This document shows positions 16,842-26,139 of a DNA stretch of 64,000 nucleotides, in pieces. This stretch comes from Pseudomonas sp. TTU2014-080ASC (lineage in GTDB: Bacteria > Pseudomonadota > Gammaproteobacteria > Pseudomonadales > Pseudomonadaceae), in contig NZ_LKKK01000002.1 of the NCBI RefSeq assembly GCF_001446935.1, positions 620,001-684,000 of the forward strand. Reading direction: 5' to 3'. The position numbers and the translations under genes were made by a program. How positions within the stretch are numbered: position 1 is the first letter of the stretch; the number at the start of each line of letters is the position of its first letter. The notes beneath the pieces were generated by a model. The model worked only from the letters and a program-made list of their open reading frames with translations, searched no databases and had not been told where the DNA came from.

Positions 16842-17755
16842 GGTTGGAACTCCTTAATGCTGTCATTGCGCAGCAGGTATCCGGCAGGATCTTCTTCAAG
16901 GCGGCGGGAGAACGAGTTGAGGTTACCCAGGGTTTCGCGCAGCTCACTTATGGCTGGAGCCAACTCTCCCAAGCCCTGCATACCACCGTTGATAGCGGCG
17001 CTGTTGTCATTCAACAGATGCTCAATCAGCGTACTGCTGCGCTCCAGCGAGGCGAGGGTGCGCTGAGCGTTATCCATAGCGTCACGACCTTGTTGGCTGA
17101 GCAGCGAGTTGGCGTTACGCATCAATTCGGCAGCCTCTCGGCTTGCGCTGCTCATCTGCTGCAGGGCTGTGCGCAGCTCTTCGCGCTGGCTGGCTATGCT
17201 GGCAGTTGTTTGCTCGATGTTGGCCAGCGTGTGGTTGATGTGTTCGATGTTGGTATCGGAGAACAGATCATTGGCCCGGTTAAGCAGGCGGGTGACGGTC
17301 AGCACCAGGTCTTCACCGTTGGACATTAGGCGCGACAAGGGTGATGGGTCGGCCACGATCTCCGCAGGTTGGCCATCTTCGCCCTTCAGTTTGGGGCTGT
17401 GGGGCGTACCGCCGTGCAGCTGAATCAATGCCGCGCCGGTGATGCTGGTGATGGACAGGCGCGCACGGGTATCACGACGGAGCGGTGTGGAGGCCGAGAC
17501 GCGGATGGCGGCGCGGACTTTGCGCGGGTCATTCTTGTCCAGCGACAGGCTCTGCACGTCGCCGACCTTGATGCCGCTGTACTGCACCACGCTGCCGGGC
17601 GTCAGCCCCGTGACGGCTTCATTGAAGATCACCACGTAGTCGTGCATTTCTTCATCCGAACTGGACTGATTCAGCCACAGGGCAAAGCCCAGTGCCGCCG
17701 CAAATACAACCACGGTAAACAGACCGATCAGGACATGATGGGCGCGGGGCTCCAT
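16838..17755 (-). CDS. MlaD-family MCE protein
   Basis: This 305-residue protein has one N-terminal membrane helix (about 8-28), a single MCE domain (about 40-120; AVTGLTPGSVVQYSGIKVGDV, then LIQLHGG) and a long helical C-terminal region with many Asn, Ser and Gln (about 150-290), likely a coiled coil. MCE proteins form hexameric rings that carry phospholipids between membranes. It is encoded right after the ATPase with no gap and before the auxiliary lipoprotein. Confidence 0.88.
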   Translation of the reverse strand: MEPRAHHVLIGLFTVVVFAAALGFALWLNQSSSDEEMHDYVVIFNEAVTGLTPGSVVQYSGIKVGDVQSLSLDKNDPRKVRAAIRVSASTPLRRDTRARLSITSITGAALIQLHGGTPHSPKLKGEDGQPAEIVADPSPLSRLMSNGEDLVLTVTRLLNRANDLFSDTNIEHINHTLANIEQTTASIASQREELRTALQQMSSASREAAELMRNANSLLSQQGRDAMDNAQRTLASLERSSTLIEHLLNDNSAAINGGMQGLGELAPAISELRETLGNLNSFSRRLEEDPAGYLLRNDSIKEFQP

Positions 17756-18544
17756 TCAGCTTCTCCTTGATACGTTACTGGCGGCCAGCCCGGCGGCACG
17801 TCCGCGCGGGCCGTGAAAATACTCGTGAATCCACGCGTTGTCATAATCGGCGACCACCTCCAGACGATCCGCCACCAGCACCCGCTTCTCCGCCAGCACG
17901 GCAACGCGGTCACAGATGGTGTACAGAGTGTCCAGATCATGGGTCACCAGAAACACACTCAGGCCCAGCGCGTCGCGCAGGGTCAGAATTAGCTGATCGA
18001 ATGCCGCCGCGCTGATCGGGTCCAGCCCGGCGGTGGGTTCATCCAGAAACAGGATGTCCGGCTCCAGCGCCAGAGCGCGGGCCAGCGCAGCCCGCTTGAC
18101 CATGCCCCCAGAAAGTTCAGTGGGGTATTTATCACCGGCTTCGGGTGGCAAGCCGACCAAAGCCAATTTGACCAATGCAAGGTGTTCAGCGCTTGAGCGG
18201 CTGAGACCTGCGTGTTCAATCAGTGGCAGGGCGATGTTTTCAGTCACCGTCAGCGAGGTGAACAGGGCGCCGCGTTGATACAGCACGCCAAAGCGTCGCT
18301 CCAGTTCGGAGCGGCGCAGAGCGGGCAACTCAAGCAGTTCTTCGCCAAACACATGCACCGTGCCTGCGTTGGCCCGGCGCAGGCCGAGGATGCTGCGCAG
18401 TAGGACCGACTTGCCTGTGCCCGAGCCCCCCACCACGCCGAGAATCTCACCGCGATAAAGGTCCAGGTCTAGGTTCTGGTGCACGGTCTGGCTGCCGAAG
18501 CGATTGACCAGTTGGCGGACTTCAATAATTGCTTCTTTCGTCAC
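17756..18544 (-). CDS. MlaF-family ABC transporter ATP-binding protein
   Basis: This 262-residue ATPase has Walker A (GGSGTGKSVLL), a Q-loop region, the signature LSGGMVKRAALARAL, Walker B with DEPTAGLDP and the switch His (LVTHDLD). It powers the MlaE-type permease encoded just upstream, which it overlaps by four bases. The sequence fits a lipid-asymmetry or lipid-transport ATPase rather than a nutrient importer. Confidence 0.9.
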   Translation of the reverse strand: MTKEAIIEVRQLVNRFGSQTVHQNLDLDLYRGEILGVVGGSGTGKSVLLRSILGLRRANAGTVHVFGEELLELPALRRSELERRFGVLYQRGALFTSLTVTENIALPLIEHAGLSRSSAEHLALVKLALVGLPPEAGDKYPTELSGGMVKRAALARALALEPDILFLDEPTAGLDPISAAAFDQLILTLRDALGLSVFLVTHDLDTLYTICDRVAVLAEKRVLVADRLEVVADYDNAWIHEYFHGPRGRAAGLAASNVSRRS

Positions 18545-19701
18545 CAGCCCATCTCCATCAGGAACAAAGCAGCCAGCGCGTCGAGCAGAATCACCACAAA
18601 AATCGATTGCACCACACTGCTGGTGGTGCGCTCACCGACCGACTGAGCACTGCCGGTGACTTTGAACCCTTCCAGGCAACCGATCACGGCAATCAGAAAG
18701 GCAAACAGCGGCGCTTTGCCAAGCCCGACATAGAAGTGCCGCAACTCAATGTCTTCCTGGAGCATGGCCAGGTACATGGCCGGTGAAATATCCAGACTCA
18801 GGGCGCTGACCACTGCGCCGCCCAGCAGGCCGCTGATCATGGCAATAAAGGTCAGAATCGGCAGGGCGATCAGCAGGGCGAAGACGCGCGGTAAAACCAG
18901 CAACTCCAAAGGATTCAGGCCGAGGGTGCGGATTGCGTCGATCTCTTCGTTGGCTTTCATCGAGCCGATCTGTGCCGTGAAGGCGCTGGCTGTACGCCCG
19001 GCCATCAGAATGGCAGTGAGCAGCACGCCGAACTCCCTTAGGAACGAGTAAGCGACTAAATCCACCGTGTAGATGCTGGCACCAAAGTCGGCCAGCACCG
19101 TTGCGCCGAGAAACGCCACCACTGCGCCCACCAGAAAGGTCAGCAACGCCACGATCGGCACAGCATTCAACCCACTCTGCTGGAGGTGTGCGACCAGTGA
19201 TGTCATGCGCCAGCGCTGGGGTTTCAGGAGAATGGCGAACATCGCGCCCAGGGTCATGCCGATAAAGCCGATCAGGGCTACAGCCTGCTTCCATAACTCG
19301 TCAATCGACTCGCCGATCTGCCCGAGAATTTCCCGCCAGATCGGAACAGGTCTGGCGGGCGGCATCTCGCACTTGTCCGCCATCGCTGTACCTACTGCCA
19401 GCAACAAACCCCGTCGCTCTTTGCTAACGCTGTTATCGACTAATTCGGCCAGTCGCTTACTGCCAAGCAATTCCACCAACAGTGCCGCGCCTGCTGTATC
19501 CAAAGCACCGAGTTGGCTGAGATCGATTGCTGTGCTGGCACTCAGATGCTGGCGCTGCTCCTTGACCAGCGACTCCAGAGCGCAGTAGTGAGCAAGCGTC
19601 CAGTCACCGCCAATCTGCAAACGGGCGGATGAGGCTGCCGGGTTGGTATCGGCTGTTGTGATATAGGGGGCTGTCATGGCTGAACAGCTTACATCGCCCA
19701 T
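18541..19701 (-). CDS. MlaE-family permease with an N-terminal STAS-like domain
   Basis: This protein of about 386 residues has an N-terminal STAS-like half (about 20-110; DLSQLGALDTAGAALLVELL) fused to an MlaE permease of about 250 residues with five to six helices (EFGVLLTAILMAGRTASAFTAQIGSMKANEEIDAI). In the main Mla system STAS is a separate protein (MlaB); here it is part of the permease, a known alternative layout. The start is unsure: ATG 19701 is used, TTG 19704 lies just before, and ATG 19677 would remove eight residues. None has a strong Shine-Dalgarno sequence. Confidence 0.87.
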   Translation of the reverse strand: MGDVSCSAMTAPYITTADTNPAASSARLQIGGDWTLAHYCALESLVKEQRQHLSASTAIDLSQLGALDTAGAALLVELLGSKRLAELVDNSVSKERRGLLLAVGTAMADKCEMPPARPVPIWREILGQIGESIDELWKQAVALIGFIGMTLGAMFAILLKPQRWRMTSLVAHLQQSGLNAVPIVALLTFLVGAVVAFLGATVLADFGASIYTVDLVAYSFLREFGVLLTAILMAGRTASAFTAQIGSMKANEEIDAIRTLGLNPLELLVLPRVFALLIALPILTFIAMISGLLGGAVVSALSLDISPAMYLAMLQEDIELRHFYVGLGKAPLFAFLIAVIGCLEGFKVTGSAQSVGERTTSSVVQSIFVVILLDALAALFLMEMGW

Positions 19702-19871
19702 CAATCATGCGCCCATACAATTGGCACAAGAATTCAGCTAGCAACTACTGTTACGCCGGCTGTTTGATTCTGTGCGGAATAAAGCAGATCAAGGTCGAGA
19801 TCAGAACAGTGCACGCCAGCTTCCAACCATAGGCTGAGGGCTGCTGATTTGAACCTCATCCGGAGTTGCCT

Positions 19872-20213
19872 GTGAAACCGATAACTGTTCTGCGTGATAC
19901 CACCCCTGTTCCTGTGCTGGATGCCTGCAAATGGACCCGGATTGAAGGTGAGCCCCACACCGTCAACTTGAATGCTTACACCTCGGAGGATGGCAGCAAG
20001 ATTATGGGGACTTGGATCTGCACGCCAGGTAAGTGGCAAGTTGCGTATGAAAAGTGGGAGTACTGCCACTTTCAGGAGGGCTACTGCATCATCACCCCTG
20101 AAGGCCAGGAGCCGATTCATCTGCGGGCTGGCGATATCTTTATCGTCGAACCCGGGATGAAGGGCACCTGGGAAGTGGTGGAGACCGTACGCAAATACTT
20201 TGTATTCGCCTGA
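19872..20213 (+). CDS. Cupin-domain protein
   Basis: This 113-residue single-domain cupin shows the pattern W-x-Y-C-x-F-x-E-G-Y-C...G in the first motif and LRAGDIFIVEPGMKGTWEV in the second. This matches small (S)-ureidoglycine aminohydrolase-type or DUF861-like cupins. The usual metal-binding histidines are not evident in the first motif (EKWEYCHFQEG has one His), so catalysis is uncertain. The GTG start is chosen because CGGAG lies six bases before it. It stands alone and converges on the DUF3313 gene with a 6-bp gap. Confidence 0.72.
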   Translation: MKPITVLRDTTPVPVLDACKWTRIEGEPHTVNLNAYTSEDGSKIMGTWICTPGKWQVAYEKWEYCHFQEGYCIITPEGQEPIHLRAGDIFIVEPGMKGTWEVVETVRKYFVFA

Positions 20214-20219
20214 GACCGT

Positions 20220-20873
20220 TCAGGGCTTGAAGTTACGAATATCCTGCGCCCACTCGTCCAGCACTGGTTTGATGTCTTTCAGCGTGAGCTGTGTACTGTC
20301 GTTCTCCAGTTGCTGGCCGTGACCTTTGCGCACTACGCGGGTAACTGGTTTTCGGGTCGCTCCGTCCAGCGCTTCAACTTCAACATAGACGTTGGTGTCC
20401 AAATCGCGTGTGCCGGCCGCAGTACTGGCCGCCGCCGCAACCAACGCGATGGGAATCACTTCGTACACTTTGAGCCCTTCCGGCGTCAGCTCTACCGCGC
20501 TGATGGCCGTACGCACGATCAGGCTGTTGGCGTCCGGGTGATGGGCAATATTCATGGAACTGGCCAGCTCGCGCTGGATGGCTTGCTGGAAGTAGTTGGC
20601 AACTTCATCCAGGGTTTGCTGGCTAACCTGCTCATTCGGCTTCGGGGCCGGATAGAACACTGGCTTCTCTACATAAACAGATTGATAGCGCTGTGGTTGG
20701 AAATCAGGCGCAACCCAACGTAGTACGGGCACTCCGCTGGCCGACTGTGCAGGCCTGAGTTGGGAGTAATCACTGAGAAAGCCAGAGTACTGGTCCGGTG
20801 ATGTGGTCTTGCTGGCGCAGCCAGTGAGAAACAGGGCAACCGATAAAGCAATGGCGGAAGGCAGGCGCGTCAT
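20220..20873 (-). CDS. DUF3313 lipoprotein
   Basis: This 217-residue lipoprotein has a signal peptide with lipobox LTGC (Cys 19). A DUF3313 domain follows (QYSGFLSDYSQL, then VRTAISAVELTPEGLKVYEVIPI and VYVEVEALDGATRKPVTRVVR). It is predicted to be membrane-anchored in the periplasm; the function of the family is not established. A 15-bp palindrome ends 16 bases before its ATG. Confidence 0.82.
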   Translation of the reverse strand: MTRLPSAIALSVALFLTGCASKTTSPDQYSGFLSDYSQLRPAQSASGVPVLRWVAPDFQPQRYQSVYVEKPVFYPAPKPNEQVSQQTLDEVANYFQQAIQRELASSMNIAHHPDANSLIVRTAISAVELTPEGLKVYEVIPIALVAAAASTAAGTRDLDTNVYVEVEALDGATRKPVTRVVRKGHGQQLENDSTQLTLKDIKPVLDEWAQDIRNFKP

Positions 20874-21257
20874 TTCGGTGATCTCAGCAGTGAATGATTC
20901 ACTAACTGTAGTTCAGCCCGGAATAGTCACACACATACTTAAGTGTTATCTCGCTGCGAAAAGCTAAGAGAATGTACGGCCACTTCAACGGGGGCGGTCA
21001 GGCTGCCTGTTTGGTCGCCTTTGGACGGCAATTTTAACCAGTCGGTAGTTACGGTGTTTGGCGCATGCCAGCGATAAAACGCCATGAGCCGAGGGTAAAA
21101 ATGATCGTCACATATTGCCCTACGGCACGGCTGCTCTATCCCTCTCCTCTGGACTTGTACCCTATCAAACCAAAGCGAAAATGGGACAGATTGAACTACC
21201 CCTCGATATTTCGGACGCGCGATGAAAGCGATCCGTTCCGCGGACGCTGGTATACCA
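20874..21257. other. Intergenic stretch between the DUF3313 and methyltransferase genes
   Basis: These 384 bp hold the promoter side of the DUF3313 gene with the palindrome AGTGAATGATTCACT at 20889-20903. The rest lies downstream of the methyltransferase gene. A plus-strand frame at 21065-21340 has no recognisable protein and runs into the methyltransferase, so I do not call it. I see no terminator hairpin with a T-run here. Confidence 0.4.
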
Positions 21258-22193
21258 TTACCCCTGAAAAACCAACGTCTTCAACGCACTGTCCGGATTG
21301 CTATCCGGGAACTCCGGTGGGTTCTCCAGGCGCTCGATAAACTTGAGTTGTGGGGCCTGTTCGTTCATTGCGTTGATCAGATAATCCGGGCCGATTTCAG
21401 GGTCGTTGCAGCAAGCCAGTACGATGCCGTTCTCGCTGAGTAGCTCAGGAAGGCGGCGCAGGACTTTGGGGTAGTCCTTGCTGAGGACAAAGCTGCCGCG
21501 CTGGAAGGAGGGCGGATCGATGATGATCAGGTCGTACGGGCCCGATTTTCGCAGTTTGCCCCATGAGTTGAACAGGTCGTGGCCGAGGAATGAGACCTTG
21601 CTCAGGTCATGATTATTCAGGCGGTGATTATCGCGGCCACGGGCCAGTGCTGATTTGGCCATGTCCAGATTGATCACCTGCTGAGCTCCACCGGCAATCG
21701 CTGCTATCGAGAAGCCACAGGTGTAAGCGAACAGGTTGAGGACGCGTTTGCAGGCTGATTGCTGCTGTACCCACTGGCGGCCAAGGCGCATGTCGAGGAA
21801 CAGGCCTGTGTTCTGCTTTCTGCCCAGATCAAGCCGGTAGTGCAGGCCGTGTTCGCAAATGTCCCACTGTTCTTTGGGCTCGCCTAAAAGCCACTCGCTG
21901 GGGCTGTCCGGTAAATAGCGCAATTGCAGGATCAGGCTATGGGCCTGGCTGTCTCGCCAGATATCGCTGTCAGTCAGCTCCAACAGCATGCTTCGCAGGG
22001 CTGCAAGCTCTTCATCTGTCACCGGCTTGAACAGGGTTATCAACAACACGCCTTGCAGCCAGTCAGCGGTGATTTGCTCCAGTCCTGGCCAGCAGCGCCC
22101 TCGGCCGTGAAATAGCCGTCGGGTCTCGTTGGGGGCAGGGGTTAAGGCAGTGAGCAGGTGTTGTTGCAGTGTGAGCAGGCTGGCAGGGTTCAT
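21258..22193 (-). CDS. Class I SAM-dependent methyltransferase (RlmI-like)
   Basis: This 311-residue enzyme shows motif I VLNLFAYTCGFSIAAIAGGA, an acidic motif INLDMAKSAL, and the catalytic motif DPPSFQRGSF typical of the RlmI/RlmK group of 23S rRNA cytosine-5/guanine methyltransferases. Compared with RlmI, the N-terminal PUA domain is replaced by another region of about 125 residues. The substrate is likely rRNA, but I cannot name the position. It is a single gene, transcribed away from sutA. Confidence 0.8.
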   Translation of the reverse strand: MNPASLLTLQQHLLTALTPAPNETRRLFHGRGRCWPGLEQITADWLQGVLLITLFKPVTDEELAALRSMLLELTDSDIWRDSQAHSLILQLRYLPDSPSEWLLGEPKEQWDICEHGLHYRLDLGRKQNTGLFLDMRLGRQWVQQQSACKRVLNLFAYTCGFSIAAIAGGAQQVINLDMAKSALARGRDNHRLNNHDLSKVSFLGHDLFNSWGKLRKSGPYDLIIIDPPSFQRGSFVLSKDYPKVLRRLPELLSENGIVLACCNDPEIGPDYLINAMNEQAPQLKFIERLENPPEFPDSNPDSALKTLVFQG

Positions 22194-22565
22194 AGTGGTA
22201 AATCAGGTTTGCGGACGCCAATGTTAGCAGGTGCAGCAGGCGCTTATGTCGTATCCGGGCCGGCTGCGCAGTGAGGGTACATAAGCAAATTATCGCTTGA
22301 GGTCGGTGAAAGGTGCGTTCGAGACGGGGGCGTTGAAACTTATGGTCAGCAATGACCTCTCAGGTTCAGATATTTTTGGTCGATCAACCAAATGCTGGCC
22401 TGTGTTTTTTTTTACAGCACGCTAGAATGCGCGCCGTTGAGCACGGAGCTGTGTTTTTTGTAACGCCAGTCCTTGTTCGGCTGACAAGATTTTTCCAGCG
22501 ACGTTAGAAAGCTGACGCAGCTGGGCTATAACTATTTTGCTTTTCGCAAGTCATGAGGTTGGGAC
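22194..22565. other. Divergent promoter region of the methyltransferase gene and sutA
   Basis: This 372-bp stretch without a gene contains a near-perfect 18-bp palindrome (22375-22392) followed by a T-rich run and a TAGAAT box at 22423-22428, probably the sutA promoter. It leaves a sutA leader of about 130 nt. Nothing else is recognised. Confidence 0.45.
22400..22428 (+). promoter_or_regulatory. Putative sutA promoter
   Basis: A TAGAAT -10-like box (22423-22428) lies 17 bp after a weak -35 (CTGTGT, 22400-22405), with a run of nine to ten T in the spacer. The 18-bp palindrome just upstream would place a regulator in an activating or blocking position. Confidence 0.4.
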
Positions 22566-22898
22566 ATGAGCGACGAAGATCTGGAACACGACGAGTTAGA
22601 CGGCGCTGACGAAGACGAAGGCGAAGAACTGGCGGCTGCTGCCGATGACGTTGATGGCGCTGATGACATCGATGGTGACGACGAAGTCGTGCCTGCTGCC
22701 AAGGCTAAGAAAGCTAAGGCCGTTGTTGATGTCGACGAGCTGCCGAGCGTTGAGGCCAAACAGAAGGATCGTGATGCACTTGCCCGTGCCATGGAGGAGT
22801 TCCTGTCCCGTGGTGGCAAGGTGCAGGAGATCGAGCCGAATGTTGTGGCTGATCCGCCCAAAAAGCCTGACAGCAAGTACGGCAGCCGCCCTATCTAA
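22566..22898 (+). CDS. sutA: SutA, RNA-polymerase-binding regulator
   Basis: This 110-residue protein has a strongly acidic N-terminal half (Asp/Glu-rich, residues 1-55), a short Lys/Ala segment and a conserved C-terminal half (ELPSVEAKQKDRDALARAM, then a FLSRGG stretch and a KYGSRPI end). The C-terminal half agrees closely with SutA of P. aeruginosa as I recall it. SutA binds RNA polymerase and raises expression of rRNA and other genes in slow-growing cells; it has no DNA-binding domain. It is monocistronic, with a promoter-like element upstream and a strong bidirectional terminator after it. Confidence 0.9.
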   Translation: MSDEDLEHDELDGADEDEGEELAAAADDVDGADDIDGDDEVVPAAKAKKAKAVVDVDELPSVEAKQKDRDALARAMEEFLSRGGKVQEIEPNVVADPPKKPDSKYGSRPI

Positions 22899-22910
22899 GC
22901 TGGCTTGAAA

Positions 22911-22944
22911 AAAACCCGCATACCCAATGGTTGCGGGTTTTTTT
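22911..22944. terminator. Bidirectional intrinsic terminator between sutA and the HAD gene
   Basis: A 9-bp stem (AAACCCGCA / TGCGGGTTT) is flanked by an A-run on the left and a T-run on the right, so it can stop transcription from both convergent genes. Confidence 0.85.
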
Positions 22945-22957
22945 CTGTTCTGGCTGG

Positions 22958-23653
22958 TTAGCGCCAGCTCTGCAAAAGGGCTGGTAATTGGGCGAGGCTG
23001 CGGATTTCAGCATCGGGGCGATGCTCTGCGTCCCAGATTTTGCCTTGTGGGTTGAACCAGATGGCGCGCAACCCAGCTCCTTGAGCTCCGGCAATATCAT
23101 CTATGGGATGGTCGCCGATGTGTACGCTCAATTCGGCTTTGCTGCCGCTGCGCTTCAGGGCTTCATTAAACGGGATTGGATCGGGTTTACCGATGCCTAA
23201 CTCTTCCGCGCTTAGGGCGAACTGAAAATACGCGTCTATCCCGATTCGGCGCACGTCTGCGTTGCCATTGGTAATCACGCCCAGTTGGAACTGCTGTGAA
23301 AGTGCCTGCAATGTCGGCAGTGCATCGCTAAACAACTGAACGCGATTACGTGCTTCAAGGAAGGCTTCGAACGCTGCTTCGGCCAAGGTTTGAGCTTGAG
23401 AGGTGGCGTAACCCGCCTCACGCATGGCATGGGTCAAGGCTCGCCTGCGTAGCTCACTGATGCGGTGTTTCAGGCCTGGTTCCTCAGCCAGCAGAGCGCT
23501 GCGAATGGTCCAGTAGTCCTCAAATGAGAGTTCACCCAGGCGTGGTGCGTGGTTGGCCAGCCATTCGCGCAGGACGACCTCAGCTGTTTCAATCGCGGGT
23601 GCAACATCCCACAGAGTGTCATCAAGGTCGAAGGTGATCAGTTGAATGCTCAT
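22958..23653 (-). CDS. HAD-family hydrolase
   Basis: This 231-residue HAD-IA phosphatase has the nucleophile motif DLDDTLWDV near the start, motif II (VITNGN), and motifs III/IV ([24 protein letters not shown]). It probably dephosphorylates small metabolites; the substrate is not known. It is the last gene of the lptM-lysA-dapF-DUF484-xerC operon, and its ATG overlaps the xerC stop (ATGA). The same gene follows xerC in other pseudomonads. Confidence 0.88.
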   Translation of the reverse strand: MSIQLITFDLDDTLWDVAPAIETAEVVLREWLANHAPRLGELSFEDYWTIRSALLAEEPGLKHRISELRRRALTHAMREAGYATSQAQTLAEAAFEAFLEARNRVQLFSDALPTLQALSQQFQLGVITNGNADVRRIGIDAYFQFALSAEELGIGKPDPIPFNEALKRSGSKAELSVHIGDHPIDDIAGAQGAGLRAIWFNPQGKIWDAEHRPDAEIRSLAQLPALLQSWR

Positions 23654-24546
23654 TCGCTGCTGCCTTTGCGCTTGGCCCGTGGGTGGGCCTGATCGTAAAC
23701 CGCTGCCAGGTGTTGGAAGTCCAAGTGGGTATAAACCTGAGTCGTGGCAATGTCGGCATGGCCAAGGAGTTCTTGCACGGCACGTAGGTCTTGGGACGAC
23801 TCCAGCATATGGCTGGCAAAGCTGTGGCGCAGCATGTGCGGGTGAAGGTGTTGCCCGAGTTCGCGAACGCCAGCCTGGCGCACGCGCAATTGTACGGCGC
23901 GAGGGCCTATGCGTCGGCCTTGCTGGCTGATAAAAACAGCACCATCGGCAGGTTTAGCCAACGCCCGCAGCGGTAACCAGCTCTCCATGGCTTGGCGTGC
24001 TTTACTGCCAACCGGCAGCTCGCGGGTTTTATTGCCTTTACCCAGTACGCGGACCAGGCCGGCAGGCAGGTCCAGATCCTCGATATTCAGATTGACCAGC
24101 TCTGACAGGCGCAGGCCTGATGAATAGAAGAGTTCAAGCATGGCTTGATCACGCAGGGCAATAAAGTCGTCTTCCAGTGCGCCGTCGAGCAATTGTGCGG
24201 TGCGATCGGTATCCAGCGTTTTGGGCAGGCGGCGCTCACCCTTGGGGGGCGTCAGGCCGCTGGCCGGATCACTTTTGCAATGCCCTTCACGGATTAGGTA
24301 GCGATACAGCCCGCGTGTGGCTGAAAGCAGGCGTGCCAGGCTGCGGCTGGATTGGCCCTGCATGTGCAGGCGACCGATCAGACGGCGCAACTGAGCGCTG
24401 TCCAGCTCACGCCAGTGCTGCATCTGCTCGCTCTGGCAGAAGCTCAGCACTTTGCTCAGGTCTTGGTTATAGCCGCTCAGGCTGTGGGGCGAGAGCTGAC
24501 GCTCACTGCGCAGGTGTTCGAGGTAGGCGTCCAGTAGGTCTTGCAT
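23650..24546 (-). CDS. xerC: Tyrosine recombinase XerC
   Basis: This 298-residue recombinase has the full catalytic set: R146, K170, H237, R240, H263 and Y272. An N-terminal SAM-like core-binding domain occupies residues 1-90. With XerD it resolves chromosome dimers at dif. Length and motifs match XerC (called Sss in some pseudomonads). It lies 56 bp after the DUF484 gene and overlaps the HAD gene, in the conserved dapF-DUF484-xerC order. Confidence 0.95.
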   Translation of the reverse strand: MQDLLDAYLEHLRSERQLSPHSLSGYNQDLSKVLSFCQSEQMQHWRELDSAQLRRLIGRLHMQGQSSRSLARLLSATRGLYRYLIREGHCKSDPASGLTPPKGERRLPKTLDTDRTAQLLDGALEDDFIALRDQAMLELFYSSGLRLSELVNLNIEDLDLPAGLVRVLGKGNKTRELPVGSKARQAMESWLPLRALAKPADGAVFISQQGRRIGPRAVQLRVRQAGVRELGQHLHPHMLRHSFASHMLESSQDLRAVQELLGHADIATTQVYTHLDFQHLAAVYDQAHPRAKRKGSSE

Positions 24547-24602
24547 GGAAGCTCCTGCTAAGGGTGCAGCAGTAGCCGGGACGCTGCCGCCCCGGCTGTG
24601 GC

Positions 24603-25301
24603 TCAGCGTACTGAGCGAAGAGGTGTCGCGTAGCTGGGGACAACACGGGCCAGCACTTCGGCAATGTATCCGAGGAACAACGTACCAATGGAGCTCTTGT
24701 AGTGCTGTGGGTCAGCGCTGCCAATAGCCAAGACACCATGGCTACCTTGGTGGTTGATGTCGACGACGGCCACTGATCCGATCTGGCTGGCGTCTTCAGT
24801 GCCGAAAAGGAACTCCAGCTCGTGCTCACGCAGGCTGCCGCAAATGGTTTTGCCGCCGTTGAGTAAGCCGCCAATAGCTTGTTGAGCCTCTGCGCTGGTG
24901 ACTGAGCGGCCGACCGGCAGTGGCGATTCACTGAAGAGAATGAGGCTTACGAAAGGCACCTGAAACTCTCGGCGCAGGCTGTCTTCAACGCAGCTGACCA
25001 CTTCTTCCAGGCTGTTGGCATCCAGCAGATCGAGAATCAGTCTGCGGGTTTTTTCGAACAGGCGGTCGTTGTCGCGGGCCACGTCCATCAGTTGTGATAG
25101 CCGATGGCGCATCTCGATATTACGGTCGCGCAGCAGTTTGACCTGACGCTCCACCAGCGAGACTGTATCGCCGCGCTGGTGCGGAATACGCAATTCGGGG
25201 ATCAGCTCGTCGTGGTCAATAAAGAACTCCGGATGCAGGCGCAGGTAAGCGGCTACGGTCTCGGAATCCAATACTTGAGGGGCATCCTGTTTGTCGGTCA
25301 T
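24603..25301 (-). CDS. DUF484 family protein
   Basis: This 232-residue protein of the DUF484/YigA family starts with [15 protein letters not shown], then has a coiled segment ([13 protein letters not shown]) and a GAF-like C-terminal half. The start is set at ATG 25301, which overlaps the dapF stop codon (ATGA); a longer frame would lie inside dapF. Its function is not established, but it sits between dapF and xerC across gammaproteobacteria. Confidence 0.88.
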   Translation of the reverse strand: MTDKQDAPQVLDSETVAAYLRLHPEFFIDHDELIPELRIPHQRGDTVSLVERQVKLLRDRNIEMRHRLSQLMDVARDNDRLFEKTRRLILDLLDANSLEEVVSCVEDSLRREFQVPFVSLILFSESPLPVGRSVTSAEAQQAIGGLLNGGKTICGSLREHELEFLFGTEDASQIGSVAVVDINHQGSHGVLAIGSADPQHYKSSIGTLFLGYIAEVLARVVPSYATPLRSVR

Positions 25302-26128
25302 AAGCGAACCTGTCCTTCGTACACGCGAACTGCCGGGCCGGTCATCATAACGGGCTGACCCGGACCTGCCCACTCGATGTTCAATTTGCCACCGGGCAAC
25401 TCGATCTGCACGGGCGAGTCCATCCAGCCCTGACTGATAGCCGCGACGGCAGCGGCGCAGGCACCGGTGCCGCAGGCTTGAGTCTCACCAACGCCGCGCT
25501 CCCAAACACGCAGGCGCGCGTGGCGACGGTCCAGTACTTGTAAGAAACCGATGTTGGCCCGCTGCGGAAAGCGCGGGTGGTGTTCCAGTTTCGGGCCCAG
25601 GCTATGCACCGGCGCGCTGTCGACATCATCTACACGCAGCACACCATGGGGGTTGCCCATGGAGATGGCGGCCAGCTCAACCTGCTGCCCTTCGACGTCT
25701 ACCGTGTAGTTAAGTGCTTGCTGTTGGGCCTGGAACGGTACCTGCTCCGGCTGCACACGCGGCGCGCCCATGTCCACGGTAATTTGGCCGTCAGGACGGA
25801 CGTTCAGTTCGATGATGCCGCTTTTGGTCTCGACACGAATCTTCTTTTTCGCAGTCAGGCGCTTGTCCAGTACGAAACGGGCAAAGCAGCGCGCACCGTT
25901 GCCGCACTGCTCAACTTCCGAACCATCCGCATTAAAGATGCGGTAGCGGAAGTCCACATCTGGATTGCTCGGCGGCTCCACGATCAACAGTTGGTCGAAG
26001 CCAATACCGGTGTGGCGATCACCCCAGTGTTTGACGTTCTTCGGCTGGATATGCGCGTGCTGGCTGATCAGGTCAAGGACCATGAAGTCGTTGCCGAGGC
26101 CGTGCATTTTGGTAAAACGCAGAAGCAT
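25298..26128 (-). CDS. dapF: Diaminopimelate epimerase
   Basis: This 276-residue enzyme converts LL- to meso-diaminopimelate for lysine and peptidoglycan. The two catalytic cysteines are C75 (EQCGNGARC) and C219 (QACGTGAC), one in each pseudo-symmetric half. Length matches the family. It is 11 bp downstream of lysA, which consumes its product. Confidence 0.97.
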   Translation of the reverse strand: MLLRFTKMHGLGNDFMVLDLISQHAHIQPKNVKHWGDRHTGIGFDQLLIVEPPSNPDVDFRYRIFNADGSEVEQCGNGARCFARFVLDKRLTAKKKIRVETKSGIIELNVRPDGQITVDMGAPRVQPEQVPFQAQQQALNYTVDVEGQQVELAAISMGNPHGVLRVDDVDSAPVHSLGPKLEHHPRFPQRANIGFLQVLDRRHARLRVWERGVGETQACGTGACAAAVAAISQGWMDSPVQIELPGGKLNIEWAGPGQPVMMTGPAVRVYEGQVRL

Positions 26129-26139
26129 AGGCAGGTCCT

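Noticed and set aside
21065..21340. Plus-strand frame of 91 codons between the DUF3313 and methyltransferase genes
   Set aside because: No family, poor start, and it overlaps the 3' end of the methyltransferase.
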